From contig NZ_JACCBT010000001.1 in the NCBI RefSeq assembly GCF_013409045.1, positions 7,046,669 through 7,110,668 of the forward strand: DNA of 64,000 bases, given 5' to 3'. This document shows positions 17,231-25,523 of this stretch, in pieces (the first letter of the stretch is position 1; the number at the start of each line of letters is the position of its first letter). Position numbers and translations under genes: made by a program. This DNA comes from Actinomadura citrea (GTDB taxonomy: Bacteria; Actinomycetota; Actinomycetes; Streptosporangiales; Streptosporangiaceae). The notes beneath the pieces are model-generated. The model saw only the letters and a program-made list of their open reading frames with translations. It was not told the DNA's origin and did no database searches.

Positions 17231-18253
17231 TCAGGTGTCGTCGTCCCGCTTGCGGTCGATCATCGTCCGGTCCGCGAGGTCGAGGTCGTCGTCCTCGGGG
17301 AGGTCTTCTTCGGGGCCGTCCTCGGGGCCGTCCTTGGGGCCGTCCGCGGAGCCGTCCTTCGGCTCCTCCGGTCCTTCCGGCGCCTCTTCCGGGCTCTCCT
17401 CCCTCCGTCCCTCAGGCGCCCCCTCCGGCGCCTCCTCCGGCTCTTCGGACGCCTCGGGGGCCGCCTGCTCCTGCGGCGGCGCGGACGGCTGCGGCGGCAC
17501 GGGCGGCACGCCGAACTGCCCCGGCTGCGGAGGCTGCCCCTGCTGCGGAGGCGGCGGAACGGGCGCGGCGCCCCAGGCGGGCTGCTGCGGCTGCCCCTGC
17601 GGCGGGACGTAGGGGACGGCGGAGGGGTGCGGCTGCATCTGCTGCGGATAGGGCTGCTGCTGCATCGGCGCGCCCTGCGGGGCCATGTAGGGCTGGGCCG
17701 GGGCGTAGGGCTGCTGCGGCCGGGGCCCGGACTCACGGATGCGGGCGAGGAAGAACCCGCCCAGCGCGCCGAGCCCGGCGAGCCAGCCGAACGCGAAGCC
17801 GAAGGAGGCACCCTGGCCGACCGTGGCGCTGAAGGTGCGGCCGAACGACCCGTCGTGGAACTCGAACGCCCAGCGGGTCAGCGGCGCGGCCACGATCCCG
17901 GACACGCCGCCCGCGACGACCGCCGCCCACCAGCCGATGATCAACGCGCCGAACGGGCCGCGCTCCGGATCCGCCAGCCGGGTGCCCGCCAGCACCAGGC
18001 CCACCAGCACGCCGAAGAAGACGAGCAGGCCGAAGTCCTCCGCGACCACCTGCTTCACGCCGAGGCTTCCCATCGGGGTGATCCGCCAGGCGAGCGTGAG
18101 CAGCCACGTCACCACCGGCCCGATGCCCTCGTCGTACCTGAGGTCGCTCTTGTTGATCTCGTCGACGACCCACTGGTTGCCGAAGAGCAGCGCGAGAAGG
18201 GCCATCGGAACCACCGCGCCGCCCGTCGTCGCGAGCATCCGCCGCATCGTCAT
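17231..18253 (-). CDS. Membrane protein with long disordered Pro/Gln-rich and acidic tail
   Basis: 340 residues. The first 175 carry about four hydrophobic helices (near 8-25, 72-92, 100-125 and 147-168). The rest is disordered and cytosolic or external: a Pro/Gln/Tyr-rich stretch (PYAPAQPYMAPQGAPMQQQP and similar, 180-255), then an acidic Pro/Glu/Asp run with DGPEDGPEE-type repeats, ending DRKRDDDT. I do not recognise the membrane part; the layout is common in actinobacterial envelope proteins. The nearest genes, CooC-like ATPase and rpiB, give no clear link. Confidence 0.8.
   Translation of the reverse strand: MTMRRMLATTGGAVVPMALLALLFGNQWVVDEINKSDLRYDEGIGPVVTWLLTLAWRITPMGSLGVKQVVAEDFGLLVFFGVLVGLVLAGTRLADPERGPFGALIIGWWAAVVAGGVSGIVAAPLTRWAFEFHDGSFGRTFSATVGQGASFGFAFGWLAGLGALGGFFLARIRESGPRPQQPYAPAQPYMAPQGAPMQQQPYPQQMQPHPSAVPYVPPQGQPQQPAWGAAPVPPPPQQGQPPQPGQFGVPPVPPQPSAPPQEQAAPEASEEPEEAPEGAPEGRREESPEEAPEGPEEPKDGSADGPKDGPEDGPEEDLPEDDDLDLADRTMIDRKRDDDT
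17301..17365. repeat. 12-bp imperfect tandem repeat coding the acidic tail
   Basis: A GGGGCCGTCCTC-like unit recurs about five times with single-base changes; on the coding strand it gives Asp-Gly-Pro-Glu/Lys repeats. Because the period is a multiple of three, length changes would keep frame. Confidence 0.5.
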
Positions 18254-18314
18254 GGCGGGCAGAGTAGTGCCGTTTCGTCTCCGCCGGTAGGGCCCGAACT
18301 ACCCGCAGTAGGCG

Positions 18315-19259
18315 CTAGGAGGCGGGGACGGGGAAGCGGAACCCGGGGTCGACCTGCGCTTCGAGGTCCTCCCCCGCGGCCCGGCTCGCCCAGCTCCGCG
18401 CGTTCTTGACGTGGAACTCCACGGCCTGCCGCTGGAACTCGTCCCAGTCCTTGACGCGGCCGTCCACCTCGGCGCGCATGCGGTCGAGGGCGGCGGTGTT
18501 GCCGTCCTCGAGCGAGACGCCGTCCCGGCCCTGCTCCAGCGCCCGGACGGCGGCGGACTGGCCGACCCACGTCAGCAGGTCGTCGCCGACGTGCTCGCGC
18601 AGGTAGGCGACGTCCTCCTCGGACTGCACCTTGTTGCCGACGACGCGGATGGCGACGTCGTAGTCGCGGGCGTACTCGGTGTACTGCCGGTAGACGCCCA
18701 CGCCCTTGCGGGTGGGCTCGGCGACCAGGAACATCAGGTCGAACCGCGTGAACAGCCCCGAGGCGAACGTGTCGGCGCCGGCGGTCATGTCGACGACGAC
18801 GTACTCGCCGGCCCCGTCCACCAGGTGGTTGAGGTAGAGCTCCACCGCGCCGGTCTTGGAGTGGTAGCAGGCCACGCCGAGGTCGTCGTCGTTGAAGGGG
18901 CCGGTGGCGAGCAGCGTGACGCCGTCGACCTCCTGGCCCGCCTCGTGGAAGGGGTCGTCGCCGCGGAACCGCAGCAGCCGCGACCCGGAGCCGGGCGGGG
19001 TGGTCTTGACCATCGCGGCCGCGGAGGAGATGCGCGGGTTGGCGCCGCGCAGGTGCTCCTTGAGCTCGGCGAGCCGGTCGCCCAGCGCGGGGATCTTGGC
19101 GGCGCGGCCCTCGTCCAGCCCCAGCGCCACGCCGAGGTGCTGGTTGATGTCGGCGTCGATGGCGACCACGGGCAGCCCGCGTCCGGCCAGATGGCGGACG
19201 AACAGCGCCGACAGGGTGGTCTTGCCGCTGCCGCCCTTCCCGACGAACGCAACCTTCAC
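18315..19259 (-). CDS. CooC/MinD-like ATP-binding protein
   Basis: 314-residue P-loop ATPase of the SIMIBI class. The deviant Walker A with signature lysine is GKGGSGKTT near residues 6-14, DADINQHLG follows near 35, and a Walker B-like DMTAG is near 150. CooC proteins load nickel into carbon monoxide dehydrogenase and use a CxC pair; at the matching place this protein has ACYHSKTG, i.e. Cys-x-His (my alignment from memory). GTG preceded by GGGGG is preferred; an ATG four codons earlier is also open. It follows the cobalt/nickel importer genes on the same strand after 138 bp, which suggests a metallochaperone-like role (inference). Confidence 0.85.
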   Translation of the reverse strand: MKVAFVGKGGSGKTTLSALFVRHLAGRGLPVVAIDADINQHLGVALGLDEGRAAKIPALGDRLAELKEHLRGANPRISSAAAMVKTTPPGSGSRLLRFRGDDPFHEAGQEVDGVTLLATGPFNDDDLGVACYHSKTGAVELYLNHLVDGAGEYVVVDMTAGADTFASGLFTRFDLMFLVAEPTRKGVGVYRQYTEYARDYDVAIRVVGNKVQSEEDVAYLREHVGDDLLTWVGQSAAVRALEQGRDGVSLEDGNTAALDRMRAEVDGRVKDWDEFQRQAVEFHVKNARSWASRAAGEDLEAQVDPGFRFPVPAS

Positions 19260-19397
19260 GAATGCCCCCATTCTGGATATGAAAACCGTTACCACTGTCA
19301 GGCAACGAGTCTCCCGGAGCGGGGCCGGGCAGGCAAGCGGAACGGCCGAAGTGCCGGCGATCCCGCGCGGGTCGGGCCGAGGGGAGGCGCGCGGCGG

Positions 19398-20150
19398 TCA
19401 GCGCAGGGCCGCGGCCGGGTCGAACCCGAAGGGCAGCTCCAGGCGGTGCGCCGCGAGCAGTTCGGCGTCGGTGAGCAGGTCGCGCGTGGGACGGTCGGCC
19501 GCGATGACGCCGCCGGAGAGGATCACCGACCGCGGGCACAGCTCCGCCGCGTACGGCAGGTCGTGCGTGACCATCAGGACCGTCACGTCCAGGCTCAGCA
19601 GGATCTCGGCGAGCTCGCGGCGGCTGGCGGGGTCCAGGTTGGAGGACGGCTCGTCCAGCACGAGGATCTCCGGCTCCATCGCCAGGACGGTGGCGACGGC
19701 GACGCGGCGGCGCTGGCCGAAGCTGAGGTGCTGCGGCGGGCGGTCGGCGGCGTCCAGCATGCCGACGCGGGCGAGCGCGTCCCGCACCCGGCGGTCCAGG
19801 TCGGCGCCGCGCAGGCCGAGGTTGGCGGGGCCGAACGCGACGTCCTCCCGGACGGACGGCATGAACAGCTGGTCGTCGGGGTCCTGGAAGACGATCCCGA
19901 CGCGGCGGCGGATCTCCCGCAGCGCCTTCCTGTCCTTGGAGTCGACGGCGAGACCGCCCACCCGGACTTCACCCAGGCCGCCGTTCAGGATGCCGTTCAG
20001 GTGCAGGACGAGCGTGGTCTTCCCGGCGCCGTTCGGACCGAGCAGCGCGACGCGCTCCCCGCGCCCGACCGTCAGGTCGACGCCGTACAGCGCCTGCGTG
20101 CCGTCGGGATACGCGTAGGCGAGGCCCTTCACCTCCAGCGACGGGGTCAT
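19398..20150 (-). CDS. cbiO: Cobalt/nickel ECF transporter ATPase
   Basis: 250-residue ABC ATPase that powers the CbiMNQO energy-coupling-factor importer. Walker A is GPNGAGKTT, the Q-loop is VFQDPDDQLFMPSV (the DPDDQLF form typical of ECF ATPases), the signature is LSFGQRRRVA, Walker B is ILVLDEPSSNLDP and the H-loop is VTHDLPYA. The start ATG overlaps the cbiQ stop by 4 bp, so they are translationally coupled. It is the only ATPase in the operon and probably works as a homodimer. Confidence 0.95.
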   Translation of the reverse strand: MTPSLEVKGLAYAYPDGTQALYGVDLTVGRGERVALLGPNGAGKTTLVLHLNGILNGGLGEVRVGGLAVDSKDRKALREIRRRVGIVFQDPDDQLFMPSVREDVAFGPANLGLRGADLDRRVRDALARVGMLDAADRPPQHLSFGQRRRVAVATVLAMEPEILVLDEPSSNLDPASRRELAEILLSLDVTVLMVTHDLPYAAELCPRSVILSGGVIAADRPTRDLLTDAELLAAHRLELPFGFDPAAALR

Positions 20151-20911
20151 GGGGCCATCCAAGCAGCCAGCGTGACGAGCGCGGCGGCCGAGGGCAGCGC
20201 GGCGGCGGCCGTCCACTGCGCCGCGGTCGCGCCCACGCTGTCGACGACGGGCATCCGCCCCTCGTACCCGCGGCTCACCATGGCCAGGTGCACCCGCTCG
20301 CCGCGCTCGTAGGAGCGCAGGAACAGGGCGCCCACGGACCTGGCGAGCACCCCCGTCGCGCGGATGTCGCGGGCCTCGAAACCGCGGGCCGCCCGCGCGA
20401 CCCTCATCCGGCCGAGCTCCGCGGCGACGACGTCGCCGTACCGCAGCATGAACGTGGCGATCTGCGTGATGAGCTGCGGCATCCGCAGCCGCTCGATGCC
20501 GAGCAGCAGCAGCCGAGGCTCGGTCGTCGCGGCCAGCAGGATCGACGCGACGACGCCGAGGGTGCCCTTGGCGAGGATGTTCCAGGCGCCCCACAGCCCG
20601 CTCTCGCTCAGCCGCAGCCCCAGCACGGTGATCTTCTCGCCGTTCGCGACGAACGGCATGAGGAAGGCGAACGCGACGAACGGCACCTCGATGACGATCC
20701 GCCGCGCGACCGTCCCGAACGGGATCCGGGACGCCGCCGTGACCGCCGCGAGCAGCAGTGCGTACACGCCGAACGCCCAGATCCGCTCGCGCGGCGTGGC
20801 GACGACCAGCAGCACGAACGCCAGGACGGCGACGAGCTTGCACTGCGGCGGAAGCCGGTGCACCGGCGAGGCGCCCGGGATGTAGAGCCGGTGCGCGTGG
20901 CCCGCGCCCAT
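20147..20911 (-). CDS. cbiQ: Cobalt/nickel ECF transporter transmembrane protein CbiQ
   Basis: 254-residue EcfT-type protein with about five to six helices. The cytosolic coupling motifs of the family are seen as RVARAARGFEARD and, later, RSYERGERVHLAMVSRGYEG, which contact the ATPase. It links CbiO to the CbiM/CbiN substrate-binding part. Its start and the cbiN stop share one base (TGATG), and its stop overlaps cbiO by 4 bp. Confidence 0.95.
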   Translation of the reverse strand: MGAGHAHRLYIPGASPVHRLPPQCKLVAVLAFVLLVVATPRERIWAFGVYALLLAAVTAASRIPFGTVARRIVIEVPFVAFAFLMPFVANGEKITVLGLRLSESGLWGAWNILAKGTLGVVASILLAATTEPRLLLLGIERLRMPQLITQIATFMLRYGDVVAAELGRMRVARAARGFEARDIRATGVLARSVGALFLRSYERGERVHLAMVSRGYEGRMPVVDSVGATAAQWTAAAALPSAAALVTLAAWMAP

Positions 20912-21267
20912 CAGCCCTTCCTGGACGGCTCGGACGGTGCCTCGCCGGCCCGCTCCGGAGCCGTCCGCGCGGCGACCGGGTCCCGCCGCCGGACCGTCCA
21001 GAACAGCCCGCCGCCCACGAGGAGGACGAGGCCCACGCCGATCACGCCGGACAGCCCGCCGGACAGCCGCGCGTCGTCGACGCCCTTGACGCCGTAGTCG
21101 CCGAGCGGCGAGTCCTTGAGCGAGTGGTCCTTCTCCTTGGCGCTGATGCCCTTGTCCTCGGCGACCTTCTCCAGGCCGTCGGGGTTCGCGCTGGCGTAGT
21201 AGCTGACGATCCCGGCCAGGACGAGGGAGACGAGCAGGAACCCGGCGAAGAAGCGCTTGGTGGTCAT
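20911..21267 (-). CDS. cbiN: Cobalt/nickel transport component CbiN (PDGLE domain)
   Basis: 118-residue small subunit. It has a helix at about 6-22, an extracytoplasmic loop with SANPDGLEKVAEDKG (the PDGLE mark), a second helix at about 75-93, then an unusually long basic Ala/Pro/Glu tail. CbiN stimulates metal loading onto CbiM. A strong GAGGAGGACC lies before its ATG, and 11 bp separates it from cbiM. Confidence 0.93.
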   Translation of the reverse strand: MTTKRFFAGFLLVSLVLAGIVSYYASANPDGLEKVAEDKGISAKEKDHSLKDSPLGDYGVKGVDDARLSGGLSGVIGVGLVLLVGGGLFWTVRRRDPVAARTAPERAGEAPSEPSRKG

Positions 21268-21278
21268 CGTGGTCCTCC

Positions 21279-21989
21279 TCAGGCCTGGGACGGCTTCGGT
21301 TCGGCGGCGTTCCGCCCGCCCGTGCGCAGCTCCAGCGGCTTCATCAGCCCGCGCGCCCCGTACACCAGGTCGGGCCGGACGGCGAGCACGCTCGACACGG
21401 TCACCGCGGTGATCAGCGCCTCGCCGATGCCGATCAGCACGTGCACGCCGATCATCGCGGCGGCGACCTTGCCGATCGAGACGTCGGTCGTCCCCCCGGC
21501 CGCGTAGATCAGCGTGAAGGCGACGGCCGCGGCGGGCACCGAGACGACGGCCGCGGCGAACGCCGCCCCGGAGACCGAGGCGCGCGTCTTGGGCAGCACC
21601 CGCAGCAGCAGCCGGAACAACCCGTAGCCGACGACCACGGTGACCAGCGCCATCGTGGTGATGTTGACGCCCAGCGCGGTCAGGCCCCCGTCCGCGAACA
21701 GCAGCGCCTGCATGAGCAGGACGACCGACACGCACAGGACGCCGGTATAGGGCCCGACGAGGATCGCGGCGAGCGTCCCGCCGAGCAGGTGCCCGCTCGT
21801 CCCGGACGCGACCGGGAAGTTGAGCATCTGCGCGGCGAAGACGAACGCGGCCGTCAGCCCGGCGAGCGGCGCGGTGCGGTCGTCCAGTTCGCGCCGGGCG
21901 CCGCGCAGCGCGACCCCGACCCCGGCCACCGCCACGGCGCCCGCAGCGAGCGAGACCGGCGCATCGATGAATCCGTCCGGTACGTGCAC
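21279..21989 (-). CDS. cbiM: Cobalt/nickel-binding S component CbiM
   Basis: 236-residue membrane protein with about six helices. The N-terminus MHVPDGFID is the invariant metal site: the amino group and His2, with a later His in SGTSGHLLGG, coordinate Co2+ or Ni2+. Selectivity between the two cannot be read from sequence. It is the first gene of cbiMNQO; an inverted repeat about 60 bp upstream may be a metal-repressor operator. There is no room for a cobalamin riboswitch before it. Confidence 0.95.
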   Translation of the reverse strand: MHVPDGFIDAPVSLAAGAVAVAGVGVALRGARRELDDRTAPLAGLTAAFVFAAQMLNFPVASGTSGHLLGGTLAAILVGPYTGVLCVSVVLLMQALLFADGGLTALGVNITTMALVTVVVGYGLFRLLLRVLPKTRASVSGAAFAAAVVSVPAAAVAFTLIYAAGGTTDVSIGKVAAAMIGVHVLIGIGEALITAVTVSSVLAVRPDLVYGARGLMKPLELRTGGRNAAEPKPSQA

Positions 21990-22050
21990 GACTCAACCAC
22001 CCCTACCTCTGCACAGCCAGCAGGACCAGTTTGTCGGCATTCACCTCGTA

Positions 22051-22075
22051 GTTGCAACATCCTCGCAATAGCAAC
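22051..22075. promoter_or_regulatory. Candidate FUR/Nur-like metal-repressor operator upstream of cbiM
   Basis: GTTGC at 22051-22055 pairs with GCAAC at 22071-22075, with TTGCAA and a further GCAA inside, giving TTGC words spaced 6 and 11 bp on the cbiM strand. Nickel regulator Nur of Streptomyces binds TTGCA repeats about 10 bp apart (known). This is the only AT-richer patch in the cbiM leader. Confidence 0.4.
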
Positions 22076-22122
22076 CCATGTGTGGCCTGCCGGCGAGAAC
22101 GCGGGACGGCCGCGGCTCTCGC

Positions 22123-22737
22123 TCAGTCGAAGCTCGGGTTCTCCGTCCTCGTGCGCTTCAGCTCGAAGAAACCGGGCGTGCTCGCGACCGCCAGGACGCC
22201 GTCGAAGAGCTTGACCGCGGCCTCGCCGCGCGGGATGGGGGTGACGACGGGGCCGAAGAAGGCGTGGCCCTCGACCTCGATCACCGGCGTGCCGACCTCC
22301 TGGCCGACGCGGTCGATCCCGTCCTTGTGGGAAGCGCGCACGGCCTCGTCGTAGCCGGTGGACTCGGCGGCGTCCGCGAGGGCCGGGTCGAGGCCCGCGG
22401 CGGTCAGCGACTCCTCGAAGAACGCGCGGCCGAACTTCTGCCGCTCGTGGTGCCTGCGGGTGCCCAGCTCGGTGTAGAGGCGCCCGAGCACCTCGGGGCC
22501 GTACTTCTGCTCGGCGGCCACGCACACGCGGACGGGGCCCCAGGCGTCGGCGAGCATCCGCCGGTAGTCCTCCGGGATGTCCTTGTCCTCGTTGAGGACG
22601 GCCAGGCTCATCACATGCCAGCGCACGTCGATCGGGCGCTGCTCCTGGACTTCCAGGATCCAGCGAGAGGTGATCCACGCCCAGGGGCACAGGGGGTCGA
22701 ACCAGAAATCCACGGGTGTGGGAACGTCCTCGGGCAA
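22123..22737 (-). CDS. DsbA-family mycothiol-dependent oxidoreductase (Rv2466c-like)
   Basis: 204-residue thioredoxin-fold protein with a helical insertion. The start (VDFWFDPLCPWAWITSRWIL), GTPVIEVEGHAFFGPV with the cis-proline region, and the end FFELKRTRTENPSFD closely match, from memory, the mycobacterial mycothiol-dependent nitroreductase Rv2466c. The active site is CPWA at residues 17-20 rather than the CPWC of Rv2466c: the resolving cysteine is alanine, implying a monothiol, mycothiol-mixed-disulfide mechanism (inference). It is cytosolic, with no signal peptide, and divergent from pepN. Confidence 0.92.
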   Translation of the reverse strand: MPEDVPTPVDFWFDPLCPWAWITSRWILEVQEQRPIDVRWHVMSLAVLNEDKDIPEDYRRMLADAWGPVRVCVAAEQKYGPEVLGRLYTELGTRRHHERQKFGRAFFEESLTAAGLDPALADAAESTGYDEAVRASHKDGIDRVGQEVGTPVIEVEGHAFFGPVVTPIPRGEAAVKLFDGVLAVASTPGFFELKRTRTENPSFD

Positions 22738-22803
22738 CGTCGCCTCCTAGGGAGTGTGCATGTCTCCCCAGCGACAACCCGGGTGCGACCGTCCCGATTC
22801 CCG

Positions 22804-22821
22804 TCGGCGAGAGGTCGCCGA
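22804..22821. promoter_or_regulatory. Inverted repeat in the divergent DsbA-like/pepN interval
   Basis: TCGGCGA-GAGG-TCGCCGA, perfect 7-bp arms, about 80 bp upstream of pepN. It could be an operator or a leader hairpin; nothing else supports a role. Confidence 0.25.
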
Positions 22822-22902
22822 AGGCCGTGGCGGACGGGCCGTAGGGTCGTCCGGTTGGTAGACATGGGGACACCAAGCCTTTAAGCCGACCAAGGAGTTC
22901 AT

Positions 22903-25437
22903 GTGGCAGGCAACCTCACGCGCGATGAGGCGCGGGAACGGGCCCGGCTGCTCAGCGTGGCGTCGTACACGGTCGACCTGGACCTCACGACGGGCGAGGA
23001 GCGGTTCGGTTCCACCACCGTGATCAGGTTCGGGAGCGCCGAGACCGGCGCGTCCACCTTCATCGACCTGCACGGCGCCGTCGTGCGGGAGGCGACCCTG
23101 AACGGCGAGGCCCTGGATCCCGGGTCCTATGACGCCGAGAAGGGCCGGATCCCGCTGCCCGGCCTGGCGGCCGACAACGAGCTGCGGGTGGTGGCCGACT
23201 GCGCGTACTCCCGGTCGGGTGAGGGCCTGCACCGGTTCGTCGACCCCGTCGACGAGAGCGTGTACCTGTACTCGCAGTTCGAGACGGCCGACGCGCACCG
23301 CATGTTCACCTGCTTCGACCAGCCCGACCTGAAGGCCACCTTCGAGCTGACCGTGAAGGCGCCGCAGGGGTGGGAGGTCGTCACCAACGAGGCCGCCGAG
23401 ACGGCCGAGGGCGGAACGTGGCACTTCCTGCCCACGCCGCAGATCTCCACCTACATCACCGCGCTCGTCGCCGGGCCGTACCACGTCGTCCGGGACGAGT
23501 ACCGCCGCGAGGACGGCACCGTCATCCCGCTCGGCGTGTACTGCCGCGCCTCGCTGGCCGAGCACCTCGACGCCGACGCGATCGTGGACGTGACCCGCCA
23601 GGGCTTCGGCTATTTCGAGAAGGTCTTCGGCCGCCCGTACCCGTTCTCGAAGTACGACCAGCTCTTCGTGCCCGAGTTCAACGCGGGCGCCATGGAGAAC
23701 GCGGGCTGCGTGACGTTCCTGGAGGACTACGTCTTCCGGTCCCGGGTGACCGACGCGGCCTACGAGCGGCGCGCCGAGACGATCCTGCACGAGATGGCGC
23801 ACATGTGGTTCGGCGACCTCGTCACGATGCGCTGGTGGGACGACCTGTGGCTGAACGAGTCGTTCGCCACGTACATGAGCGTCCTGTGCCAGGCGGAGGC
23901 CACCAAGTGGAAGGGCTCGTGGACGACGTTCGCGAACCTGGAGAAGGCGTGGGCCTACCGGCAGGACCAGCTGCCGTCCACGCACCCGATCTCCGCCGAC
24001 ATCCCCGACATCCGCGCGGTCGAGGTGAACTTCGACGGGATCACCTACGCCAAGGGCGCGTCCGTGCTGAAGCAGCTCGTGGCCTACGTCGGCCTCGACA
24101 ACTTCCTGGAGGGCGTGCGGCGCTACTTCGACCGGCACGCGTGGGGCAACACCGTCCTCACCGACCTGCTGGGGGCGCTGGAGGAGACGTCCGGCCGCGA
24201 CCTGGCGTCCTGGTCGAAGGAGTGGCTGGAGACCGCCGGGGTCAACACGATGCGGCCCGAGTACGAGGTCGACGGCGAGGGCGACTTCTCCTCCTTCACC
24301 GTGCTGCAGGAGGCCAAGGCCGACTACCCGACGCTGCGGGCGCACCGCCTGGCCATCGGCCTGTACGACAAGACCGCCGACGGGCTCGTGCGGCGCGACC
24401 GGGTCGAGCTGGACGTGGTCGGGGCCCGCACCGAGGTCCCGCAGCTCGTCGGCAGGAAGCGGCCCGACCTGGTCCTGGTCAACGACGACGACCTCACCTA
24501 CGCCAAGGTCCGCCTGGACGAGCACTCCCTGAAGACGCTCATCGAGGACATCGGCGAGGTCAGGGACAGCCTGCCGCGCGCCCTGTGCTGGTCGGCGGCG
24601 TGGGACATGACCCGTGACGCCGAGATGGCGACGCGCGACTATGTCCGGCTCGTGGCGAAGGGGATCCGCGGCGTCACCGACATCTCGGTCACGCAGACGC
24701 TGCTGCGGCAGGCGCGCACCGCCGTCCAGCAGTACGCCGACCCGGTGTGGCGCGAGGAGGGCCTCGCCCTGATGGCCGACACCCTGTCGGATCTGGCCCG
24801 CGAGGCCGAGCCCGGCTCGGACCTCCAGCTCGCCTACACCCTGGCGTTCACCGCGTCGGCCGTCACCGGCGAGCACCTGGCGTTCGTCCAGGGCCTGCTG
24901 GACGGCTCGCAGGTCCTCGACGGCCTCACCGTCGACACCGACCTGCGCTGGGCGCTGCTGCGCCGCCTCGTCACCACCGGCAAGGCGGGCGAGGCCGAGA
25001 TCGACGCCGAGCACGAGCGGGACCGGACCGCCGCCGGGGAGCGGCACGCCGCCGCCTGCAGGGCCGCGATCCCGACCCCTGAGGCCAAGGCGGCCGCCTG
25101 GGAGCGGATCGTGGCGGGCGACCTGCCGAACGCCGTCTACCGGGCGACGCTCGGCGGCTTCGTCGAGCCGGACCAGGCCAGCCTGCTCGTCCCCTACGTC
25201 GACGCGTACTTCGCCGAGGTGGGGCGCGTGTGGAAGGAGTGGACCAGCGACATGGCACAGACGTTCGCCGAGGTCGCCTACCCGTTCCTGGTGATCGAGC
25301 AGTCCACGGTCGACCGCACCGACGCCTACATCGCCGAGAACGACCCGCCGGCGGCGCTGCGGCGGCTGCTGCTGGAGGGGCGCGACGGCGTCGCGCGCGC
25401 CCTGCGCGCCCGCGCGAAGGACGCCGCCTCCGCCTGA
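22903..25437 (+). CDS. pepN: Aminopeptidase N (M1 family)
   Basis: 844-residue zinc metallopeptidase removing N-terminal residues from peptides. The substrate motif GAMEN begins at residue 262; the zinc site is His296, Glu297 and His300 of HEMAHMW plus Glu319 in NESFA, exactly 18 residues on. The C-terminal ERAP1-like helical domain is complete. The GTG start follows AAGGAG; an overlapping ATG two bases earlier is out of frame. No signal peptide is seen, so it is cytosolic. It is followed by a strong hairpin. Confidence 0.96.
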   Translation: MAGNLTRDEARERARLLSVASYTVDLDLTTGEERFGSTTVIRFGSAETGASTFIDLHGAVVREATLNGEALDPGSYDAEKGRIPLPGLAADNELRVVADCAYSRSGEGLHRFVDPVDESVYLYSQFETADAHRMFTCFDQPDLKATFELTVKAPQGWEVVTNEAAETAEGGTWHFLPTPQISTYITALVAGPYHVVRDEYRREDGTVIPLGVYCRASLAEHLDADAIVDVTRQGFGYFEKVFGRPYPFSKYDQLFVPEFNAGAMENAGCVTFLEDYVFRSRVTDAAYERRAETILHEMAHMWFGDLVTMRWWDDLWLNESFATYMSVLCQAEATKWKGSWTTFANLEKAWAYRQDQLPSTHPISADIPDIRAVEVNFDGITYAKGASVLKQLVAYVGLDNFLEGVRRYFDRHAWGNTVLTDLLGALEETSGRDLASWSKEWLETAGVNTMRPEYEVDGEGDFSSFTVLQEAKADYPTLRAHRLAIGLYDKTADGLVRRDRVELDVVGARTEVPQLVGRKRPDLVLVNDDDLTYAKVRLDEHSLKTLIEDIGEVRDSLPRALCWSAAWDMTRDAEMATRDYVRLVAKGIRGVTDISVTQTLLRQARTAVQQYADPVWREEGLALMADTLSDLAREAEPGSDLQLAYTLAFTASAVTGEHLAFVQGLLDGSQVLDGLTVDTDLRWALLRRLVTTGKAGEAEIDAEHERDRTAAGERHAAACRAAIPTPEAKAAAWERIVAGDLPNAVYRATLGGFVEPDQASLLVPYVDAYFAEVGRVWKEWTSDMAQTFAEVAYPFLVIEQSTVDRTDAYIAENDPPAALRRLLLEGRDGVARALRARAKDAASA

Positions 25438-25476
25438 CCCGTCCGCACCCGTCCGTCCGGAGAACCCGCCCGAAGG

Positions 25477-25513
25477 CCCCCGTGGCCATGCGATCGTTGC
25501 ATGGTCACGGGGG
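25477..25513. terminator. Strong hairpin after pepN, overlapping the next gene's ribosome site
   Basis: CCCCCGTG-G-CCATGC pairs with GCATGG-T-CACGGGGG over a 7-base loop: 15 pairs with a single G-U. It lies 39 bases after the pepN stop and may end that transcript. Its right arm runs into the GGGGGAGGGG ribosome site of the next gene, so it could also gate translation. Confidence 0.55.
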
Positions 25514-25523
25514 AGGGGACGCG

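Noticed and set aside
21990..22122. Cobalamin riboswitch upstream of cbiM
   Set aside because: Only 133 bp are available and no B12-box-like segment is seen. The same negative holds before cobA and before cobC/cobT.
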